Assembly (NCBI GenBank): GCA_964035575.1
Contig: OZ037859.1
Location: 124,001 to 188,000 of the forward strand
Direction of reading: 5' to 3'
DNA length: 64,000 bases
DNA from: Rhynchopus sp. YZ270_cl-10
Lineage: Eukaryota; Euglenozoa; Diplonemea; Diplonemida; Diplonemidae
Shown here piece by piece: positions 22,564 to 32,500 of this stretch. The notes under the pieces are model-generated. The model did not search any database and was not told the DNA's origin. It was given only the letters and a program-made list of their open reading frames with translations. Made by a program: the position numbers and the translations under genes. Numbering within the stretch: position 1 is the stretch's first letter; the number at the start of each line of letters is the position of its first letter.

Positions 22564-22904
22564 TGTGTTGTTTCAAGAGGGCATCCTAGAAAGAGATGAA
22601 GATATTTTAGTGCGAAAAGCGAACAAGGGGAAGAAACTCCCCAAGGTAGACACCAGCAGGTGTAGGGAACTTGGCCATGCTGCCCCACTGGTGGTGGAAA
22701 TGGAATCGGACAAAGAAATGCATTCTTTTTTTCCTTTTGCAAATGCAAGGGTGGGGCGGGCTTTCCCATCCTTCCGTTTTCTTGACTATTTTTTTGTGGT
22801 GGTTCAACCATTGGTTAGAAGAGCAAAAAACAACTGAAAGCGGAGTGCGCCCCCCTCCCCTCCCCTTCCATCCCCTCCCCTCGCTTTCCCCCCACCAATC
22901 CGAT
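22564..22904. other. spacer, no gene seen
   Basis: Ends in a C-rich tract (22850-22900) just downstream of the next gene's stop. Nothing else is recognised. Confidence 0.5.
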
Positions 22905-25052
22905 TCACTGACCATCTTCCACTTCTCCTTCTTCCTCTCCTTCTTCTTCATCCTTTTCCACTGCGAAGGTGATGTGCAACAATTCCCAGTGTCGTGCGTG
23001 AGATGCCTCGTCGAAGAGAGTTCTAAAGGTAACGAACGGGTAGGTCTTTGCGGCCGCGTCTTTGAGAGCCTCTTTCAGGTTGGCTACGAGGTCGGTATGT
23101 GTGTTCTCTAAGAGCAGCATGAGCTCCCTGCGTGGCACGTCGGTACACCGCATCAGCCACAATTTGATGTTCTCAAACCACGTCTCTCTGAATGCCACTG
23201 TGCCCTCATTTGTGAGAAGAATCAGATGCGGCGTCGCAATGTCCTCAGGTGCCACGTACCTGTACCCACATCGCTTCGCCTCATCCACCTCGATGAAGTC
23301 CACTGCCGACACAGCACAGCCCGGAAAGACAGGACGGACGTAGAACAGACCAGGCTCCACCACAGTGAAGAGGTCGGAAGGTACATCAACGAGAGGCTTT
23401 TTGATCAGGTTTGCAACGGTTTTGAACTTCAGTCCATGCCGTGCAGGTTGCTTCACTCTGTCTCGCTTGAAGGCTAGTGTGCTGTAGTAGTGTTTCACCT
23501 CTGGGATGGTTTCGACGAGTCTGTTGAGCTGTGTCGCATCGTAGTCGTGCTTCGCGAAGACCACCACAGCATGCGGTGTGCCAAGCACCCACTTTGACAC
23601 AAAGACAATGCGAAGTGGGGGGTGGCCCGCTGCCTTGCAGCACTTCTCCACACCGGTGATGAGCCAGTCAATGACGCCGTCCTCCCAGGGCTCGGATGCA
23701 GTGACATAGGGTATGGCCAGGCCAAGGGTGTCACCTGCAAGACGCTTCTTCAGGATGTTTTCCATGTCCGCCCACTCCTCGCAGCGGCGCAGGTTCTTTG
23801 CGTTGTAGGCCCTGCGGCCGACGTAGTTGAGCCACGTAGCGTCGTATGGGTCGCTGATCTCGGCAACGTAGTTGTTTGAGATGTCAACGTACGGAACGTC
23901 TGGCTCCGCAAACATGACTTCCTCCAGGACCACCTTGGGTTCAATGCCGCGTGCGATGCAGCTCCGCGACACACGCAGCAATGCAGTGTCAAGAACCAGT
24001 GCGCGTGGCGGATGTGCCCCAGCATGTGTCATCTTGACCACCTCCGTAAAGACGCGCCCCCCAATAGAGTACGCCTCGCAGTGTGCTGTCGCCTTCCGCC
24101 AGTCCGCGTCGCGTATCCACCCCCACAGCTCCGCCACACACCCCGCCTTCGCCCACACAGCCATGAGGGCAAGCCTGCGCTCTACCTCAACGTGGATGCT
24201 CAGCTTGCGTTGGTGTTTCTTCTCGTCGTTGCGCAGGATGATGTCCTTCAGCGCCGCCGACACAGTGCGCTGCTTCTGATACACCTCCCTCGCCTCTGCC
24301 GACTCATGCCCCACGAAGGCCACAGTGTGGATGGGGCCGCTTCTCGTCTGGTACGTCACGGTCGAGTGCACAGAGATGAAGTAGCCTGCGCCCTTTGCGA
24401 TGGTGAGAACAAGCTGCTTTGTCATGTCTGCCACCTCGTCGCGGTACATATTCTTGGAGCCACGCACGGAGAAGGTCAGTGCCAGCAGCGACCTGCCCTT
24501 CTTGAGGAAGCCGTTCTGCAGGAGCTGGAGGATGTCTGTCTGGCGCTTGCGCCCTGACGACGTCATGATGGACCCGCAGTAGTCGAGCCACACAATGGAG
24601 AATGCGTCAAAGCCCGCAGACGTCAGCTCCGAGTACGTGCTGCCCTCGGGGGCAGACGTCGGGGTCTCTGTCTGTGCGGCACGCTCTTCAGACATGGCGT
24701 GGAGGAGGCCGTGCGTGACACCCTCGTATACGTGGCAGCCTGCCGTGCGCAGTGCTGCACACTCATCTGGGCAGGGGTTGGGGACAAGGATGTTGCTCGG
24801 CTCTATCCCGCACTGCTTGTTCATCGCCTGGATCGTGGTCTGGCTCTGCGTCTCAAGGAGAAGTGCCCACAGCGGACGTGGCTCATCGCACAGCACCTCC
24901 CCCGCAACGGTGCTCAGCCATTCGTTCACACCTGCCTTCGTGTCGCTGCCCCCCTGATACGCCTCGCCAGCCACACGCTTGACGCGCGTCTTCGTCACCG
25001 CAGTAGGGTCCGTGAACACCCTCTGTGGGTGTGACAGCACGGATCGCACCAT
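22905..25052 (-). CDS. large protein with methyltransferase-like N-terminal region, unfamiliar
   Basis: 715 residues, single exon; I do not recognise the family with confidence. Residues about 60-250 look like an S-adenosylmethionine-dependent methyltransferase fold: LWALLLETQSQTTIQAM, then ILVPNPCPDECAALR, then FSIVWLDYCGSI, read as strand 1, a VPNP turn and an acidic strand-4 motif. The C-terminal half (about 380-690) has alternating strand and helix segments, possibly a second related domain; it includes PWEDGVIDWLITGVEKC and VDVPSDLFTVVEPGLFYVRP. The tail is acidic (EEEGEEEGEVED). An acceptor CCATTAAACCAG lies 13 nt before the ATG, and the gap to the upstream EF-hand gene is only 128 nt. 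The methyltransferase reading is inference from pattern, not from a matched family. Confidence 0.6.
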   Translation of the reverse strand: MVRSVLSHPQRVFTDPTAVTKTRVKRVAGEAYQGGSDTKAGVNEWLSTVAGEVLCDEPRPLWALLLETQSQTTIQAMNKQCGIEPSNILVPNPCPDECAALRTAGCHVYEGVTHGLLHAMSEERAAQTETPTSAPEGSTYSELTSAGFDAFSIVWLDYCGSIMTSSGRKRQTDILQLLQNGFLKKGRSLLALTFSVRGSKNMYRDEVADMTKQLVLTIAKGAGYFISVHSTVTYQTRSGPIHTVAFVGHESAEAREVYQKQRTVSAALKDIILRNDEKKHQRKLSIHVEVERRLALMAVWAKAGCVAELWGWIRDADWRKATAHCEAYSIGGRVFTEVVKMTHAGAHPPRALVLDTALLRVSRSCIARGIEPKVVLEEVMFAEPDVPYVDISNNYVAEISDPYDATWLNYVGRRAYNAKNLRRCEEWADMENILKKRLAGDTLGLAIPYVTASEPWEDGVIDWLITGVEKCCKAAGHPPLRIVFVSKWVLGTPHAVVVFAKHDYDATQLNRLVETIPEVKHYYSTLAFKRDRVKQPARHGLKFKTVANLIKKPLVDVPSDLFTVVEPGLFYVRPVFPGCAVSAVDFIEVDEAKRCGYRYVAPEDIATPHLILLTNEGTVAFRETWFENIKLWLMRCTDVPRRELMLLLENTHTDLVANLKEALKDAAAKTYPFVTFRTLFDEASHARHWELLHITFAVEKDEEEGEEEGEVEDGQ

Positions 25053-25180
25053 CGCTACCCGTGGCCTGGTTTAATGGGTGGTGTGTGGGAGGGGAGCCCG
25101 GGGAGGGCGAGGGGTGTAAGGGAAGGGGGAAAATGGGTGACTTTTCTTTTCGTAGGTAAAAAGCGTGTCGCGTGTAAACG

Positions 25181-27484
25181 CTACGGCTGAGAGTATTGAT
25201 TCCCCTTAGGGTCGTACGGCGAGACAAGGTACGTCGCCGCACTGCCGCAGGGGAAGATGCTTGTCCAGTCCATGTTCGTGAACTTCCGCTTCTGCGCGAG
25301 CGAGCTGAGCTGTGTCATCTCCGTCTGGTTGAGGAAGTACGGCCCCACCATGCTTGTGAACTCCGCAAGTGTGATGGTTGCATCTGTCGCCTTCCCCAGC
25401 TCCGGGTCGTCGAAAACACGTTGCACCTGCGCATCGGTCAGGTATCCTTTCTTGTCCTTGTCCAGCGCCTCAAACACCGCACACACCTCCTTCAGTGTTT
25501 CTGGGGACAGCGTCAGTGCAGGCTCCGCCTCGTTCTGTGGACACCACTGCTCCACAGCGTTCTCGATGTGGTCCATGCTGCACTTCGGGAAGTGGCATCG
25601 CAAGAGCTCAGGAAACCCTATGTGCGCACTGCCAGCTCCAACGTACTTGAAGACAGAGTTGGGAACTGCCTTCGGGTGTGCTGCGCTGAAGCTGATGAGC
25701 TCCTTGAGACTGAGATACCCACTGCCGTCGTAGTCGATGGCCTCAAAGACGTGCTTCACGTGTTTCACGTCCTCTTCTCTGACGACTGCTCTGTTCGCTG
25801 TGTCGGTCACGAGCACGCCGAGTCTTTTGTTGGAGCCAGCGACACGGCCCATGGCATTCTGCAGTTGGCTGCTGCACACACGTTCTATTTCGGAGACTCT
25901 CACATCCAAGACAATATCATCACAGGTGGTACGGATGCCGAGGAAGCCGGGCACGTGGTGTGTGACCTGCATCAAGATCTCTGCCTGCACGTCTTCACCC
26001 TCGGATGCCGAGCGCAGCACGGAGTCCATTGAGGTGAGCAGCTTTGATGCGTTGAGTGTGTCTGGCGAGGACGACTTCGAGGCCACTGCGTCTATAGTGT
26101 CGGGGGGGAGCTTTGGCACGTCCACCACGAGCACCTCTACTGACGGGTTTGGTAGGGCGTCGTGCCCGGCCATGGCATCCAGCTTCGAACGCCACACGCT
26201 GCGTGGGTGCCGTACGTGCGGGGAGTGGAGGGGCTCACGCCGCTCGCCCTCCCTGGCGGGGAAGACCCTTCGTGTGTAGGCACAGATGCTGGCCCCGCAG
26301 CCGGTGCTGGAGTAGGAGACACCGCCAATGGCTTTGAAGGCGGAGCTGACGCAGACTTCACAGAGGTCTGAGAGGTCCTTGAGCTTTGTGTAGGGGATGG
26401 GGCAGGCGAGGTCGATGTGCACTTCGTAGTTTACGCGTTTGTGGTCCTCCGAGAAGTGCTGCGAGGGCTGCGTGCCTTCGTCCAGGAGACATGCCTCGTC
26501 GGGCTTCTGTGGGCTTGGCAGGGGCGTCACAACCTCGTGCAGACCACGCCTCGCACGCACCCTGCGGTGCAGCCTTGCCACCTTCTGCTCCTCCATCTCC
26601 CGCGACACCACACACGCCGTGCACTGTACGTAGTGTGCATGCGGCGTGATCACCACAGTCCCAGTGTGCCCCACCCCGCTCACCACATGCCCCACAGGAA
26701 ACCCAGCAATCGCAGAGTTATCATGCCGCCCACTAGCAAGGCATATCGCAGTTGCACTGACACCCTCCTTCAGGTGGATATGAATCGACAAGGCGTTGTC
26801 CTCCAGAGTGGCATACGCCGCGTTCGCAACACTGTTCCGAAAGCGCAGCGTCACGAGGCAGTCGTCGAGGATGGCGGTGTCGAGGTCCTCTAGGTTCTCC
26901 TCTGCTCCCTTTGCTTTGTCCTTTAGGTCATCTGGCTTCCACTTTTCCTTTCCATTGGCGGGTTTGCCTCGCGTCTTCCTTGCAGACATAAGCTGGCTCA
27001 CTAGGCTGTACGCCGCCTCTTGGGAATGAACCGATTCGTTGTTGACACTAAGCAGCTCCCACCCTTCGAAGGGAAGCAACAAAGGCAGCTCCGAACTGTT
27101 CAAGATCAGCGCACCTTTGGTGGGGGTCAGGGGCAGCACCGCCTCGAGGCCCCTCCGGAGAAAGTCTGCGACGGTGATGGACACATCCTGGGTGGTGCCT
27201 TCTACTAAGGGTGCCAGGCTGTTGGTCACCTCCTTGACTGCATGCTGCATACGAGACTCCCAGAAGTGTGACACAAGGCATTCTGCCTTGCCCAGAGGAA
27301 TAGGTTTGCTGCAAAGCCCATCAGACCACTCTGCAAAGGCAGTTCTGTCGATGATCTCAACACAGAGCGACCCGAGGACGTGCCGTGCACCCCCACGGAT
27401 ACGCTTCCAGTTATCCTTCCCGTGGTCGGTGACAAGTCCCAGAGAAGCAGCTAAGTCCGCACATTCTTGTCGAGATTCTGCCAT
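25181..27484 (-). CDS. large EF-hand protein of unknown function
   Basis: About 767 residues, unrecognised apart from the C-terminal third. Two EF-hand loops, DYDGSGYLSLKEL and DKDKKGYLTDAQV, are each a good 12-residue match; the second is weaker at its last positions. A segment near the middle (about residue 395-420) contains CGASICAYTRRVF. No membrane helix is evident. An in-frame ATG at 27529 would add 15 residues, but the long pyrimidine tract (CCCCTCTC...CTTCCCCC) is followed by its first AG inside that codon context (ATGAG). A trans-spliced message would therefore probably start at 27484 (MAESRQE). It shares a short 128-nt junction with the methyltransferase-like gene. Confidence 0.65.
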   Translation of the reverse strand: MAESRQECADLAASLGLVTDHGKDNWKRIRGGARHVLGSLCVEIIDRTAFAEWSDGLCSKPIPLGKAECLVSHFWESRMQHAVKEVTNSLAPLVEGTTQDVSITVADFLRRGLEAVLPLTPTKGALILNSSELPLLLPFEGWELLSVNNESVHSQEAAYSLVSQLMSARKTRGKPANGKEKWKPDDLKDKAKGAEENLEDLDTAILDDCLVTLRFRNSVANAAYATLEDNALSIHIHLKEGVSATAICLASGRHDNSAIAGFPVGHVVSGVGHTGTVVITPHAHYVQCTACVVSREMEEQKVARLHRRVRARRGLHEVVTPLPSPQKPDEACLLDEGTQPSQHFSEDHKRVNYEVHIDLACPIPYTKLKDLSDLCEVCVSSAFKAIGGVSYSSTGCGASICAYTRRVFPAREGERREPLHSPHVRHPRSVWRSKLDAMAGHDALPNPSVEVLVVDVPKLPPDTIDAVASKSSSPDTLNASKLLTSMDSVLRSASEGEDVQAEILMQVTHHVPGFLGIRTTCDDIVLDVRVSEIERVCSSQLQNAMGRVAGSNKRLGVLVTDTANRAVVREEDVKHVKHVFEAIDYDGSGYLSLKELISFSAAHPKAVPNSVFKYVGAGSAHIGFPELLRCHFPKCSMDHIENAVEQWCPQNEAEPALTLSPETLKEVCAVFEALDKDKKGYLTDAQVQRVFDDPELGKATDATITLAEFTSMVGPYFLNQTEMTQLSSLAQKRKFTNMDWTSIFPCGSAATYLVSPYDPKGNQYSQP

Positions 27485-28544
27485 CTTCACGCGACCCCCA
27501 TATCTCGAAACCTTCCCAGGTCGCCTCATTATTCAAAATGTGGGGGAAGTGAGAGGGGAATGAGAGGGGAAGTGGTAAAAGGTATTAAAAAAATGGGGGA
27601 GGTCCGATCAGTGAAGAAACAAAATGAATGGCTAGTAAAGTAAAGTCAGGCGAATCTGCGGCAATGTGAGCGTGCCATGTGGTTGGTTGTGGGTTGATAA
27701 GAAAATGGAAGAATGGAAGAAAAGAAAAGAAAAAAGAGAAACAATGTTTTGTACTGTGTGATGTTAATGTGAGGGGAAAACAAAGGGGTTGAAAAAATAA
27801 AAAAAAAACCACATTTTTTTTTTGAATTTTTCGCACAAGGCATTTTTTTTTTTCGTTTTTTTGTGTGTTTGTTTCCCCCCCTTACAAATGTAAGGAAAGG
27901 GTTGTATTTTTTTGAATAGCATCTGCACCCTCCTATTTCGGACGGGTCATATTATCTTTTTTTTTTTTTTTTTTTTTTTTTTTGCTTTTTTTTCCATTGA
28001 AATCGGGGTGGGGAGGGGAGAGGTGGGATGGGAAGAGTCGCTTTTGCTTTTTTAAATTATTTTTTTTAAATTCCTTGTATTTTGCCCCCACAAAGGCAAC
28101 GAATTTTGTTTTTAAAAAAAGAGTTTTCCTTTTTCCCCCTTTTAGGCAGCACACTAAATAAAAGCGTGCTATCCTTACGAAACGGAGCAGATTAAAAAAA
28201 AAAAAACTCAAAAAATGTTAAAAAAAAATACGGAATTCCTTTTGTGGGAAGAGGGGGTGGTGTTTTTTTTGTGTGATTCACACCTTTTAAAAAAACCCCA
28301 TCTGGCTCTAAGAAAAGGTACAACAAAGGTATCTCCAACGAATACGTAGAAATATTTTACAACAGAAAATGCACCCTAGTACAAATTTCCAGTTAGCGTC
28401 CAACAAGATGACACACAATAAATACCATCCCTGTTCCTCTACTCAAGCACAACGTGCTCAGGAATTGCCTTCCCCCCTATGACAAGGTGCACACAAGGGG
28501 GAATTAGGGGGGGGAGAGAAGAAAGATGGAAAAGTACCTATAGT

Positions 28545-28615
28545 TGGTGCCTCCGGGAGGGGGTCGATATTTGACAGGTCGTTGACAGGTCGTTGACCGA
28601 CTTCCGAAAGCACCA
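28545..28615. mobile_element. 71-bp TIR element, TSD ATAGT, same family as 10186-10297
   Basis: Ends TGGTGCCTCCGG and CCGAAAGCACCA are imperfect inverted repeats flanked by the 5-bp duplication ATAGT (28540-28544 and 28616-28620). After the left end both this copy and the 10186 copy read GAGGGGG, then a GATATTTGAC/TATATTGAC block and tandem TTGAC-containing units, here only two. Confidence 0.82.
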
Positions 28616-28736
28616 ATAGTATTAACGAAAGTGATTACACCCAATACATAAAGTACTTTCCAAAAGACTTCCAAAAAAAATGGGAATAAAAAAGAAAATC
28701 AACGACAATATAATCTAGTGAAAAAAAATCAAGGAG

Positions 28737-28782
28737 GGGTGGTGGTGGTGGTGGTGGTGGTGGTGGTGGTGGTGGTGGTGGG
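28737..28782. repeat. (GGT)n microsatellite
   Basis: About 15 GGT units. Confidence 0.95.
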
Positions 28783-29546
28783 AACACGGGAGATGTGTTT
28801 CTTTTTTGAAAACTCTGACTCTCACAAATGGAGTTGAGTAGAGTGGGGCGCGTGTGCAGATATGCACATGCTGAGACTCTGGAATTTTTTTTTTTTACTT
28901 CCCCTTTTTTTCTTCGAATGGAGTCCATTAGCTCGGATTTATTTTTTTATCAAATCAGGTCTCCAGACCTAAGTACCAAGCTAATATCCTTGGTGGATGA
29001 CGTGGTGGTTAACTACCCGGACCCTAACGTTCACCAGGTTGATCCATGCGTTCTCAGTGTTTTACGATAAGAATCTATATTAGGGAAATGAAGGTGGGGG
29101 AGTGGGTGAGTGGAGTGACAGATTTCAGACATGCTGCAATTTTTTTCCTAAAAAAAAACGTTACAGTCAATGCCATAAGGGATAATATCTGCCTTTCCAA
29201 CTTTTAAAAAAAATCTGTTCTAAGGGGTGAAACCCCTTTTTGCGGTCCACCTCTCCACATTTTTCTTTTGTTTCTTCTGTTCTTCCTTTTTTCCGTAGTA
29301 CACAATACCAAAAAAGTGTCCAAAAAAAAGAACCAGCTGAGTTCTGAAGCAAAACTTTCCTAAAACGGAGTCACAAAAAAAAAATGGGGAGACGTTGCCA
29401 AAAATAAAAATGAAAACATAAGAGACGCGCTTGGGCGAACAGATCACGTTACAAAGAAAATCTGACAGCAGGGGTGGATGGGGGGGGAGGGCTGTGTGGG
29501 GCGAGGGGGGGGAGGTGAGAGGGGAGGTTTTTTTTGTGTTATTTTC

Positions 29547-32500
29547 TTAGCTTCCACATGCAATGCATTCCTCGGGCTCCGTGGTGCCCTTACCGTTGGT
29601 GCCGTTTCCGTTACCGAGCTTTTCTGCGGTCGCCACAGACGCTTTGTCGACTGTGATCTGAGTGGCTGCGGCAGCGGGGCGTGTTCTGTGGTGGGCGTTG
29701 TTATTAAGTTAGGGTACCGTAACTTTTTTTCTTTGTAAGCGTCCCGGCACATCTCCAAAAAAAGTGCGGGCGTGCGGGAAAAAAAATTATGAAGAAAAAA
29801 AAAATTATGGTAGGGGAAAAAAAATATGCAGGTGTTTTTGGTGTGTCAAGATTTTTCAAGGTTTGCGGGAATGTGAAGGAAAACGCTGGCATTTGCATTT
29901 TTGAGCCAATCCCAGGAAGTGGTGGGGTCATTTTGCAGAAATGGCCAAGTTGTTGACCTATAGAAAAAATTCACTGTACAATACACTGTACACTGTACAC
30001 ACTGTACACACTGTACACACTGTACACACTGTACACACTGTACACACTGTACACACTGTACACTTGGGGAGGGGTTATACAAAAACGTGTATTTGGTACC
30101 CCCAGATGGTCAAAACACAGTAACAGTACAGTAAACAGTACAGTACAGTACAGTACAGTACAGTACAGTACAGTACAGTACAGTACAGTACAGTACAGTA
30201 CAGTACAGTACAGTACAGTACAGTACAGTACAGTACAGTACAGTACAGTACAGTACAGTACAGTACAGTACAGTACAGTACAGTACAGTACAGTACAGTA
30301 CAGTACAGTACAGTACAGTACAGTACAGTACAGTACAGTACAGTACAGTACAGTACAGTACAGTACAGTACAGTACAGTACAGTACAGTACAGTACAGTA
30401 CAGTACAGTACAGTACACGTTCTCAAAGCGTTTCCCTTGCAGGTGAATCGTCACCGACACCAGCTTCCCCCCCCCAGTAGAAAAAACGCCTGCATAATTT
30501 TTTTTTCTTCATAATTTTTTTTTCGCAAAATCCAAAAAAAAGTGCGGGCGGTGACGCTTACCAAAAAAAAAAGTTTCGGTACCCTTACACGTAATTTTTT
30601 TTAAATTCTGATGCTGAGTTCCGGAGAAATGAGAGGTATTGTAGGCGCAAAAATGTCGTAAAAATGGTGTGGCTAAATCCAGTACAAAAACAGCACAAAA
30701 CAACTACAAAAGAAGTACAAAAATTACACTTTATTTTTGGGGTGTTTTTTGCGAAAAATTATTTCCCTGTGTAAACTTTTTGGGGGGTCGGAGTCGGGGG
30801 GTCGGGGGGGAATTTTCATTTTTTGGCCCCCAAAAAAATGGGGGAAAAATTTTTTTTCTCGATTCTCGGGAGTCCGTGCGTGCTGTGATGGGGTCACTTT
30901 GCGCTGAGAAATGAGTATTTTTGACCTAAAATGCATGTGTCAGTTTTTACAGGGTATTTTCAGGTTTAGTGTAAAATATGGTCAGCACTTGACCACTGAG
31001 GGTAAAGTGCAAAGTAAACGTGGGGGCAGTTTGCATAGCTGCGAACTTTTCTGCATGTTGTGACCCCACCATTTTACGGACGGAGCTCGTAGAACCCAAT
31101 GAGGAGTGAGAAAGAAGAAGGAAGCATGCAGCATGGCCAACGAAAAAAGTAGCGTACCGTGCGCCTGCGGCGCAAGATTGCAACCCACCCTTTCCCATGA
31201 CATAGTTCAGCACAAATGTGCAAATATAAGCGCAATTTTTTGAAATGTTGCGCACCGTGGCTTCGCCAGAAACTTTCGTTCTAGCAAAATACGTAGGTAA
31301 AATTTAACGGAACTGACGATAATTACCAACGACAGTGCCAATTTATGTCGACATTTTTCAGAAATGTTGCGTACCGTGGCTTCGCCAGGAACTTTCGGGC
31401 CAATGACTTGGGGCGATTGGGAAAGTACGAATTGGTACCAAAAATAAAAAAACCCCCCTTTTTTGGGTATACAAAAAAAATACAAAAGAAGTACAAAAAT
31501 TACACTTTATTTTTGGAGTTAGCCACACCAAAAAAAGGGAAAATGTTGATCAGTACGGTCGATAATTTTTTTTGTACGAATACGGTTACGGTGGGAAAAA
31601 CAAACCTGAGGTAGTACTGCCCCGTCTTCAGTCCCTTCTTCCACGCGTAGAAGTGCATAGAGGTGAGCTGCGGCTTCGTCGGGGATTCGAGGAAGAGGTT
31701 GAGCGACTGCGACTGGTCGATGTAGATGGAACGGTCTGCGGCCATGTCGATCACGTCCTTCTGCTTGATCTCCCACACCGTGCGGTACAGGTACTTCAGG
31801 TCGTCGGGGATCGAGGACACACGCTGAACACTGCCGTTGTATGCGATGATCTGGTTGCGGGTGGACTCGGTCCACAGGCCTCTCTTGATCAGGTCGCGCA
31901 CAAGGTACTTGTTCACAACAGGGAACTCACCCGAAAGCACACGGCGCACGTAGATGTTCGAAGTGAACGGCTCGAAGCATTCGTTGTTTCCAAGGATCTG
32001 ACTCGTGCTTGCAGTGGGCATAGGGGCGATGAGAAGCGAGTTGCGCATGCCGTGCTCGGAAACCTGTCACGAGATGTGGAAACAATGTTGCGTGTGTGTG
32101 TGACATACCTGCTGCCTGAGCGCGTCCCAGTCCCAGCGGCCTGACTTTGGCTTTGCGTTCCACAGGTCAAACTGGAACTTGCCCTTCGACATCGGGCAGC
32201 CCTTGTAGGTAGGGAAGGGGCCCTCTTCCTTGGAGCTCTCCATCGAAGACTGTTGTGTGGTGTTTTATTTGTGTCTGTGTTGTCGTGCATACCGTGCAGG
32301 CACCGAAGTACAGTGTCTCAAAGATGTCTTCGTTGAGCGTCTTCGCCTCGGGGCAGGAGAAGGGGAGTCCGAGAAGGATGAACGTGTCGGCGAGACCCTG
32401 GACACCAATGCCGATGGGGCGGTGGCGCATGTTGGAGTTCTCAGCCTCCTCGACGGGGTAGTAGTTGACGTCGATGACTCTGTTCAGGTTGCGTGCAACG

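Larger units (their letters stand above)
27530..29546. other. 2-kb AT-rich spacer downstream of ribonucleotide reductase
   Basis: Holds a T-run of about 25 bases near 27957-27983, a (GGT)n tract and a 71-bp inverted-repeat element, listed separately. No gene is seen. Confidence 0.6.
29712..30584. mobile_element. 873-bp TIR element in RNR1 intron, TSD TTA (PIF/Harbinger-like)
   Basis: Ends GGGTACCG/CGGTACCC extend into imperfect inverted repeats of about 100 bp (29712-29830 against 30490-30584, sharing GTAAGCGTC, AGTGCGGGCG and AATTATGAAG blocks). A 3-bp duplication TTA lies at 29709-29711 and 30585-30587. TTA target duplication fits the PIF/Harbinger superfamily (inference). The interior holds two tandem arrays and no open frame for a transposase, so it is non-autonomous. 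Confidence 0.85.

Noticed and set aside
29971-30460. Open frames of 116-151 codons on the minus strand
   Set aside because: Produced by the (ACAGT)n array; no unique protein sequence.
31207-31485. Minus-strand frame resembling one in 50742-50966
   Set aside because: Similarity is due to the 300-bp DNA repeat; the shared residues come from the tandem hairpin units and there is no extended conserved protein.
30665-31530. Solo-LTR reading of the TGGTG...CACCA element
   Set aside because: TG...CA ends and 5-bp duplication allow it, but 16-bp inverted ends and 71-112-bp relatives fit small DNA elements better. Kept as an alternative, not a call.
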